From NCBI GenBank assembly GCA_028571685.1, contig CM053158.1, positions 58,310,001-58,374,000 of the forward strand: a DNA stretch of 64,000 nt, given 5' to 3'. The notes below the pieces were generated by a model that saw nothing but the letters and a program-made list of their open reading frames with translations, ran no database searches and was not told the DNA's origin. This document shows positions 55,804 through 64,000 of this stretch, piece after piece (position 1 is the stretch's first letter; every line of letters begins with the position of its first letter). This DNA is from Heterohyrax brucei (lineage: Eukaryota; Chordata; Mammalia; Hyracoidea; Procaviidae). The position numbers and the translations under genes were made by a program.

Positions 55804-55934
55804 ACTGTCAGACATCATGTTTACAATTTTATATAAATTATTTTATTTATTCCTCATAACATTGTTTCAGTCTTATCTATCAGATACGCAAAATGCTTTC
55901 ACAAGCGCACTTAGATTAGAGGTTTTTCTTTTGA

Positions 55935-56050
55935 ACAAGTATTTTATTGAGTTTCTGGTGAAAGCTTACAAAGCAAACTAGGTTCCCATTTAACAGTTTA
56001 TTCCATCTTCCGTGGACCCCACCCCTGGCCGTCTCATCTGTGCTTTACAG
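55935..56050 (-). mobile_element. L1 3'-UTR tip (antisense)
   Basis: TATTTTATTGAGTTTCTGGT and GAAAGCTTACAAAGCAAACT resemble the complement of L1 3' termini seen at 4690 and 8650. Confidence 0.5.
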
Positions 56051-56082
56051 TAAATGTTGACCATTTGGTTTTATATAAGGAC

Positions 56083-56452
56083 CACGGGTGGTGCAGCGGT
56101 TAAGTGCTTAGCTGCTAATTGGAAGGTGGGTGGTTCTAACTCACTAGTGCTTCACGGCAGAAAGACGTGGCAGTCAGCTTCCCTAGAGATCTATGGCCCA
56201 GGAAACCCTAAGGGGCACTTCTACTCTTTGGCATATGTACAATGGGATCTCATTTCTTTTTTAAAATACACATCTAGATGTAGAACTGAAAAAGATATGC
56301 CCGGGATTCTTAACAGCTCTTACGTCTAGGTAACAGGATCACGGGAGCCCTGGTGGCACCAACACTTCGGTGCCTGGCTGCAAACTGAAAGGCTCGGTAT
56401 GAATCAGAATCAACTCGAGGACAGTAGGTTTGGTTTTGGTTTTTGGTTTTTG
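56083..56452 (+). mobile_element. Two AfroSINE parts around a duplicated 115-bp spacer
   Basis: 56083-56222 is a long-form SINE (GGACCACGGGTGGTGCAGCG). 56223-56339 is a near-copy of 54144-54251. 56340-56452 is a hybrid SINE (GGGAGCCCTGGTGGCACCAA then GAATCAGAATCAACTCGAGG). The SINE begins at the same point of the spacer as in the 54.2-kb copy. Confidence 0.75.
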
Positions 56453-57506
56453 TCTCATAGATTTTTTTTCTTAAAGGAGTACAGGTAGATTGGTGTTGGA
56501 GTAACTAAGAAAAGGTATATGTAAGGCAGGGGCCAGGAAACTTGAGGATTGTCACAGAATTCTGCACCTGTTTTGGTGCTTTTCAAAACAGAGGCCTTGA
56601 GGCCATCTAAGAGAGCTGCCTGGCCACCCCTCTTCTCCGTCCCCAGCTGGCGGGACTTCGCCACAGGTTTGCTGCTGATGGTGTTTACTGCTGCAACTTG
56701 GTGACCTCCACCCACACGGCGAATTTCCTTCTAGTCCTTTCCTCTTCTGTTCTCTGCTTAGGAGAGCCCGGTGATTCCCACTATGGAGAAAGGTCATGCT
56801 CTTGGAGAGGAGAGAAGGATACCGTTGCCAAATGTGACAAGGCCTACTTCCAATTCGGCTGACCTGCACCATTTTGTAGGTTCCAGATTTTTTTCTGTTT
56901 TTACTTTTCTGCCACAGCTGGCACTCGCCTGCCTATTCTCTTCTTCACTGCATTCTTTGGTTTCCCCCTGAAAATTCCTGTTTTCTTACGAGCATGCCAC
57001 GAAAATTGCACTCAGACCATCTGGACAAGTAATCCAGCGTGAAAATTATCTTGGTGCTTGGGCTTCCCAAACTAAAAGGCTTTTGATTTGAGTCATTCAC
57101 TGAGACCCACTCTGAAACAGCCTCATTCTGACAATGAAAAAAAGTCAGATGAGCCAGCCGTGAAGTCGTCTCTTTGAGGAAGGGAAATGAAAGCTTAGCG
57201 GAAAGGCAACATCCTGCCTAGAAAACTTCACCTGGCCATAAATTTCTTCATATCTGATCTTGGAGGAAAATTCCGTAGATTTTTCAAAATAAACAACTGA
57301 AAAATGTGAAAGATGGGATGGGAGAATTAGCTCGACCAAATGCATTTCTTAGTTTAAAGGTAAAAATCCTTTAGAAATAATTAATCGAACGAGGTAATGT
57401 TTTATTCCAATCAGACTACTTGGCATCTGTTTATTTGCTACCTGGTAATTTCAAATAGAATATCGTTATTGGAGCTGTTAGGAATATCACAGAACATAAA
57501 GTGACC
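56453..57506. other. Unassigned 1-kb block
   Basis: Moderate GC, no recognised repeat. Overlapping minus frames (56455-56872) are in different phases with no domain. Confidence 0.4.
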
Positions 57507-57507
57507 A

Positions 57508-57565
57508 TATAGGGTTGCTGTGAGTCAGAATCAACTCCACGGCAGTGCCTTTGGTCTTTCGGGGT
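57508..57565 (+). mobile_element. AfroSINE 3' scrap
   Basis: ATATAGGGTTGCTGTGAGTC, CAACTCCACGGCAGTGCC, CTTTGGTCTTT. Only the last ~55 bp. Confidence 0.75.
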
Positions 57566-57689
57566 ATGTTGAAAGTGTATCAGTCAATCATCTTGATACA
57601 AAATGTATACTGGGACAATTTTTAAATGAGCTTATTGTCTGTGATGATATTTAGTGAGATTAAAAGTCAAAGACTACCACTAATCTATC

Positions 57690-57765
57690 AGTTTGTCATA
57701 CTGTTGTGGCTTGTATGTGGCTGTGGTGCTGGAAATTACGCCACCAGCCTTCTAAATACCAAAGA
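57690..57765 (+). mobile_element. RTE 5'-leader-like scrap
   Basis: TTTGTCATACTGTTGTGGCT and GGTGCTGGAAATTACGCCAC resemble the complement of 39600-39690. It lies head-to-head with the antisense RTE body that follows. Confidence 0.45.
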
Positions 57766-57779
57766 TGATACCTTACCAT

Positions 57780-59145
57780 CCCTGCTTCTAAGGATATCTT
57801 CTTCCAAGACATATTTGTTCATTCTCTTGGCAGTTCATGGTATATTCAGTATTCTTTGCCAATGCTGTACTTCAAAGACATCAATTCTTCTTTGGTCTTC
57901 CTTATTCACTGACCAGCTTTTGCGTGCATGTAATTGAAAATACTGTGGTTTGGGTCAGGTGCACCTTAGTCCTTAAAGTGATGTGTTTGCTTTTTAACAC
58001 TTTAACGAGGTCTTTTGCAGAAGATTTGCCCAGTATTTATTTATTATATGCTGTTTCACTCCTCAACTGCTGATACCATGGTTGTTGACAGTAGCTTCAA
58101 GTAAAGTGAAATCCTTGACAATTTCAATATTCCCTCCTTTTATCATGATACTACCTATTGGTCCAGTTGTGAAGATTTTTGTTTTCTCTACATTGAGGTG
58201 TAATCCGCACTGAAAACTGTCGTCTCTGATCTTCCTCGGTAAGTACTTCAAGTCCTCTTCACTTTCAGCAAGCAAGGTTGTGTTATCTGCATAACACAGG
58301 TTGCTAATGAGTTTTCCTCCAAACCTGTTGCCATATTCTTTTACAGATTGTCCACCTTCTTGGATGATTTTCTCAACATACAGATTGAATCAGTACAGTG
58401 AAAAGATACAGCCCTTATATACACCTTCCCTGATTTTAAACCACACAGTACCCCATTGTTCTGTCAAAACAACTACCTTTTGGTCTATATACAGGTTTTG
58501 CATGAGCACAATTAAGTGTTCTAGAATTCCCATTCTTTGCAATGTTATTCATAATTTATTATGATCCACACAGTCATATGCTTTTGCATGGTGACTAAAA
58601 CCCAGGCAGACATTTTCCTGATACTCTGTGCTTTTAGCCAAGGCCCATCTAACATCAGGAATAATATCTCTCATTCCATGAGCTCATCTGAACCTGGCTT
58701 GAATTTCTGGCAATTCCTTGTTAATGTATTGCTACAACCATTTTTTAATCATCTTCAGCATAGTTCTACTTGTTTGTGGTATTAATGACATTGTTACATA
58801 ATTTCCACTTTCTTTGAAATGGTCAGTTGAGCGGGTGACTGTCTTCCAAATTTCTTGGCATAGACAAGTAAGTACCTCCAAGGTTGTATACTTTTGTTGA
58901 AACATCTGAATTGGTTTTCCAACTCAACTGATTTTCTGTCACTTCGTGGAAACCTGTTTATCACCCATACCTTCGGTGCACCTTGGGCCTCTTCCTTCAG
59001 TACCACCAGTTCTTGATCATATGCTGTCTCCTGAAATGGTTGAACATCGACTAACTCTTCACAGTACAGTGACATTGTGTATTTCTTTCTTCTCCTTACG
59101 TTTCCAGCACTGTTCAGCACTCCAGCACATAGCGGGCCTTTCATT
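57780..59145 (-). mobile_element. RTE (BovB-like) LINE body (antisense)
   Basis: Longest RTE piece here. Reading the minus strand from 59144: VQPFQETAYDQE, then reverse-transcriptase blocks, then LAESEEDLKYLPRKIRDD (58275 downward). The catalytic YADD reads YADN (58282-58293), so the second Asp is lost. The copy continues to the region before the C-terminal GHVVRR-type block near 57780. Multiple stops; missing the endonuclease and the 3' UTR. Dead copy. Confidence 0.88.
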
Positions 59146-59349
59146 AGGCCTACCGAGGAACAAGCTCCATGAGGGCAAAGACCACCTCTGACTTTTATTT
59201 TCTACAATATCCCCACACGAGAAATGGTGAAAACGTCATAAATGACTTCATGTTAATAGAATAGATTCTAAGTGTTAGTCATGCAAAGGGAATCAGTTGT
59301 AGATATTTGTTATGGCTCAGACATAAATCCTTGCTCTTGTGTTGTGTTT

Positions 59350-60320
59350 TGTTTTCCTTTGAGTAGGTAGTTTATTCACACATTATATAAAATCCAAAGG
59401 CATAAAAATGATTTACAACTAAAATACACCCTGCTCCTCTCCTCTAGGCACTAACTCACCCTCCTCTAAAGTAACCATGGTAATTCATTTCTAGAATCTC
59501 CTTCCAGAGACGATATATGCACTCATCAACAGACACCTACATGCATTCTTTTTTTTTTCTTCCTGCAATTGCCGGTATACTGTGAACACTGTTGCTTTTC
59601 TTACTTAGCAATTAAACTGGAGATCAATCCATATTAGAACATAAAAAGCTTCTACATTCTTACACTTTTCTCCCTAATACTTAATGATTTTTTTAACAGA
59701 GCAAAGTATAGGAAGTTTTATGGTAAAGACCCGTATATCCACTAGCTAGACATTACCAATAAAATTTGACTGTGCTTGCTTTATCAAATACCTATCTCTT
59801 TTCCGTCCTTTCATCAGTTCATCTTATTTTGCATCCATTTCAAACAGAAGACATTGATACACTTTTATGTAAATATTTTAGCAAATGTTATTAACTATAG
59901 TTGAAAATTTGTCCACAGCTGTTTTCTTATTACGTAAACTATACTTGTAGTAAGATGCACAAATCTTACATATTCCTGATTTTTGACAAATACATAGCTC
60001 TTTGGTGCACATCCACTAAGTTTTAACAAATAAATGCACATGCGTAACCTAAACACCTAACAGGAAACCCCTAACAAGGTACAGAACACTAACAGCACTC
60101 CAGAAATTCTGCTCATGCCCTTTCCCTGACCATCCCCACTTTGTACCCCAGAGCAACTATTTCTCCTTTCAACCATAAAATAGCTTTGCCTGTTATGGAA
60201 TTTCCTTTCAGTGGAATCATACAGTGTTCTTGAGATTCATCCATGTTGTTGCATGCATCAGTAGTTTGTTCCCTTTTATTGCTGAGTAGTAGCATTTCTA
60301 CAGTTTATGTATCTGCCGGG
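59350..60320 (-). mobile_element. L1M 3' fragments (antisense)
   Basis: TTCACACATTATATAAAATC, TCCTTCCAGAGACGATATAT, GGAGATCAATCCATATTAGA, then CTTGAGATTCATCCATGTTG and TTGCATGCATCAGTAGTTTG. These are the complements of old L1M 3' sequence. Probably two overlapping insertions. Confidence 0.6.
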
Positions 60321-63112
60321 TTCTTTCTAACAGTTACTTCTTATACCATAGCTGATAAGTATTAGGTACACCTACCTTTTGCTATTACAAAGACCAACCT
60401 ACCTATAGCATTTCACGTGGATATAAATATATACTCCTAAATTCCTGAAATCAGTGAGTCACAGCCTTTGCTTTTTGATTCTCAAATCTCAGAGCAAACC
60501 TTGATGTGTTACAAATTCCAGACTAAGACACCCATCAGCTGTGTTTAAATGGCAGGTGACTTGCAAGGCATTATTATGAAAATGAGAACTGTAAACGATT
60601 CCATCAATCACTTCCCAGTCTGCAAGGAATGGCAGTAAGGTCAAATGTTTGCATCCCACCCCCAGCTCTCAAAAGCTGGGAGACTGGTCACAGAGTACAA
60701 ATTTCTACAAATATTTGTAGGTATTAAACTCCCCTAGAGTGGATATCATTTTGTACACATTCCTCTAGTTTCCCACTAAAGCTTTCGCTTCTGGCAGGCT
60801 CTAGCCCGGAAACTTTATTGCAGACTGATTGCTAGTCTTGCTCTGTTATAACCCTTTGTCCAAGAACTCACATCCTAGGGAGGCTCTGGGTTTCATTAGA
60901 TAAGCTCTCCCTCCACCCTTTTTTCACACCCATTATCCCATGCTCGGGAACAGGGTGATATGTTTTCCTTACTTTCCCCCTTTCTTTTCTTTCCCATTGA
61001 TAAATGGCAAAAGCAGCTGTATGGTTTGCTTTGAAGGGTCTGTCGGACGAGCATGATGAATCGGTGATGGATTAGAGCAAATGAATCACGTAACGCGGCA
61101 AGGGAATGAGAGAAAGAGCTAGACGCTGGCTCCCAGCTTTGGGTTTTTCAACTTGCCTTGAAAGCCAGGGTTTCTTTTAATCTGATTCCAGTTTCTGCGG
61201 TGACTCTGCATATGTTTGAAAGAAGGAGACCAAGAGAAGCCTTGTGGATGTAAACAGGGAATTCCATTCTGCAGCCCAAATCTAAAGAGGCATTGTCATC
61301 TGGGGAGTTCAAATAGCTAGGAAACCATTTCAAGGCCCCTCTGAAACAACTGGGCAGCTCCAGGAAGAGCGACAGTTGGCAAACCGAGTGACAGAATTCA
61401 AAACTGTAAATCTTGAACATGAGGATTGACTAGCAAAATACAGCTGTTGCTGCTAGTAGCCACATCCTTGTTTGGAAAAGAAAGTGTATTCTTGAGCTGA
61501 TTATCATAAACTGCTTGGTTACTGTAAAATGGTAAGCATTAGCAGGTTGGAATCTGGTCTTGCTTTGAACCCAAGACAAATAAGAAGTTATTTCATTGCC
61601 TGTAGTGTTTTCTGATCTTAAAGGGACAAAGAAAATAAACCCACAGCTCCGGAGCTCCAGTCAAGGTTGGAACAGAGAAATTCCAAGTCTTCCTTTGAAA
61701 TTCAAGAGATACTTAATAATGAAGAAAGGTCTTGGTGGATGGACGGTTCCTTTGTTTTTAAACAAGAGAGGCCCTCTTCCTCTCTAGATGGAAAGCCATT
61801 CAAAGCAAATCTTTAAAAGACAGCCGTTTTTGGCCAGCTTAGACTCAGGCAATACATGCAAAGTGAAGTGCAGAATTGATGCAATTACTCAGATAACAAG
61901 GGGTAGGCTAGAAAGGAGGAGAAAAGCTAGTCTTAGTTGTTTGGCTAATTATTAGAATCCTACCATTTGCCCCAAATCTCTGAAGACATAGTTGTCACAA
62001 AATAGTTACTTATCACTTTTTAATTTCTTCTTTTACACAAGCAGAAGAAATATGAAAGAGAATAAAAACTGGTGAATAACAGGGAAAAGAATCTAGCTAA
62101 GATTTATCAAAAACTTTTTGGCCCATGATCTGTAAGAAAATCAGTACAGAGTCGCAAGATTAAAGATTTGACACAGGCTCTCTCTTCCAGGCGCACTGAA
62201 TGCTAGCAGTGCTCACTGACTGTGACTAAGCACTTGCTATTATGACAACCCTTTTGCTAAATCCTTGTGTGAATTATCTGAGTTAATCTCTACCTCTTCC
62301 TTTTGGAGATTATGACATTTCCTTCTATGGGTGAGCTTTAAGAATAAAGTTGGCCATTTTTACAGGAAAAAAAAAATCTGCTGCTCTGCTCAAAATGGGC
62401 CTAAAAGTGTTAAACAATGGCCTTAACTTTTTTCTTTTTTAGATTATACTCTTCCCCTCCCTGCTGCGCTTCTTGCACTGGCTTTCCTGAGAATATGGGT
62501 CTAAGAGATTCCATGTCAGAGGTCGCTCATGTCTTCAGTTCATTTTAATACCTTCTGTTGCCAAGCACTGGAGTGATTTTGGACACAATAAGTTGAAATT
62601 AATAAAAGGAGGAAAACAATGAAATTGCTTGGTGTGTATTTCGACCATGCAAATTTTGCAAGTCTGATGTAGCTCCCCACCTGTTTGAGAAAGTCGTGTT
62701 AAATATAAATGAAGCTTAAGTGGTTCACTGAATTTTCTCCCATCATTGTGATATTAGGATTTAACAAGATACATGGACACTAAAATAAACAACTCAGTCT
62801 TAAAGAATGCATGTGGCCTGTTAATAAGATGTCTCCACTTCTTTCTTCTTTGCACCTGCAGAGAGCATGCTATCATACAGTGTTTCTCATTTAACAAGTA
62901 TTTATCAAACAATTGCTTTATACCAGGTCACCTGGTAGATTCTGAAAACGCACTGGTATGATACACTCTGCCTTTACTATGCCTATAGTATAGTAGAAGA
63001 CTGACATTAAATATGTAATTACCCACATGAAAATATAGTTATCATGAGTACATAATAACTATGTTTTCATTTCAGTAATTACATATTTACAGTGGAGTAC
63101 ATACCCCACTGG
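60321..63112. other. Unassigned 2.8-kb block, probably single-copy
   Basis: Least repeat-rich part of the window. No exon, splice pair or domain can be supported. The frames at 61148-61420 (minus) and 61596-61787 (+) are not recognised. Confidence 0.45.
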
Positions 63113-63645
63113 ACAAATCTGCTGCAAAAGACCTCTTTAAGATGTTAAAAGTCAAAGATGTCATTCTGAGGACTAAGGTATTATGCCTGGCCAAACCATG
63201 GTATTTTCATTGACCTCATATGCATACAACAGCTGGACAATGAATAAGGAAGACCGAAGAAGAACTGATGCCTTTGAATCACGGTGTTGGCAAAGAATAT
63301 TGAGCATACCATGGACTGCCAGAACAAAAAAGTCTTGCTGTCTTAGAAGAAGTACAGCAAGAATGCTCCTTAAAGCAAAGATAGTGAGACTGTCTATGTA
63401 CTTTGGACATGTTGTCAGGAGAGACCAGTCCCCGGAGAAGGGTATTATACTTGGCAAAGCAGAAGGTCAGTGAAAAAGTGGAAGACCTTAAAAGAGATGG
63501 ATTGACACAGTGCCTGCAACAATGAGCTCAAACATAGCAACAATTGTGCAGACAGTGCAGTGCTGGGCAGTGTTTTGTTTTGTTGTACATAGCGTTCCTC
63601 TGAATTGGAACCAACTCAATAGCACCTAATAACAGCAATTAACTA
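63113..63645 (+). mobile_element. RTE (BovB-like) 3' end
   Basis: Frame 63183-63473 reads SWTMNKEDRRRTDAFESRCW then RILSIPWTARTKK and YFGHVVRRDQSPEKG, the C-terminal domain of the BovB/RTE protein with few disruptions. It is followed by a GCCTGCAACAATGAGCTCAA block and an end close to GAATTGGAACCAACTCAATA. Best-preserved RTE C-terminus in the window. Confidence 0.9.
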
Positions 63646-64000
63646 CGATAAGTGCTGTAGAAGAAAGAGATCTTAGAAAAAGACCGAGAGCAAGAAACTC
63701 ATTAAAAAAAAAAAAAAAAATGACATTGCCATCAGAGTCAATTCCAGCTTAGAGCAATCCTAAAGAGAGTCAGTAGAAGATTTAATTTTGATAGGGTACC
63801 CAAACAAAGGCCTCGCTGTGGAAGTGGCATATTAGTTGAAGTAAGTCTGAAGCAAGAGGGAGCCAGGTCAAAACAAATGGGAAGGCTATTTCAGGCAGGG
63901 GAACTAGAAAGATCACTGATCGCTCTTCAGTTACTAGACAGAACGAACTGTGGTCAGCTAGATTAAGGGAGAGCTACTGCAGTAGACTAAGAGGCTACTG
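63646..64000. other. Unassigned end with SINE scrap at 63728-63777
   Basis: An A run (63703-63720) is followed by ATTGCCATCAGAGTCAATTC, an antisense AfroSINE 3' scrap. The rest is unassigned. Confidence 0.5.

Noticed and set aside
1-64000. CRISPR arrays, operons, tRNA or rRNA genes
   Set aside because: No regularly spaced repeats, no ribosome-binding-site-led gene clusters and no intact tRNA fold beyond the tRNA-derived SINE heads; the content is mammalian.

Overview
This is about 64 kb of non-coding nuclear DNA from a placental mammal, almost certainly an afrotherian and most likely an elephant or close relative. The evidence is roughly 40 copies of a tRNA-derived SINE of the AfroSINE type (5' motif close to AAACCCTGGTGGCGTAGTGG, 3' motif close to GTCGCTATGAGTCGGAAT) and many copies of a BovB-like RTE LINE that shares the same 3' end. 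Both are typical of afrotherian genomes. The species call rests on remembered repeat families, not on a database search. I see no host protein-coding exon, RNA gene, CRISPR array or prokaryotic feature. Every long reading frame is either transposon-derived or a chance frame.

Layout. 0-8 kb: ERVL-MaLR-like LTR pieces, an RTE 3' end, a palindromic mariner-derived element, and a decayed hAT (ZMYM/TTF type) transposase gene split by an antisense L1. 8-21 kb: mostly unassigned old DNA with L2, L1M, LTR, RTE and SINE fragments. 21-30 kb: one long decayed L1 on the + strand, with a second L1 3' fragment nested in it and several SINE inserts. 30-35 kb: RTE, LTR and L2 pieces and a four-level nest (L1M, then RTE, then a SINE and an LTR), followed by a long hairpin. 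35-57 kb: unassigned sequence with SINEs, MIR, L2, microsatellites and a second palindromic mariner copy. 57-64 kb: a long antisense RTE fragment, L1M 3' pieces, about 2.8 kb that looks single-copy, and an RTE 3' end.

How the parts relate. RTE copies and AfroSINEs end in the same 3' sequence, so RTE enzymes probably move the SINEs. The most unusual signal is a graded series of tiny inserts, 12 to about 40 bp, made only of this shared 3' end and its (CTTGG)-type tail. Several have clear target-site duplications, one looks 5'-inverted, one is tail only, and one is fused to a 40-bp hairpin copied from its own target. They look like extreme 5'-truncated retropositions that exact-repeat annotation would miss. 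The second notable item is a family of about 560-bp mariner derivatives whose two arms are inverted copies of the transposase 3' end.
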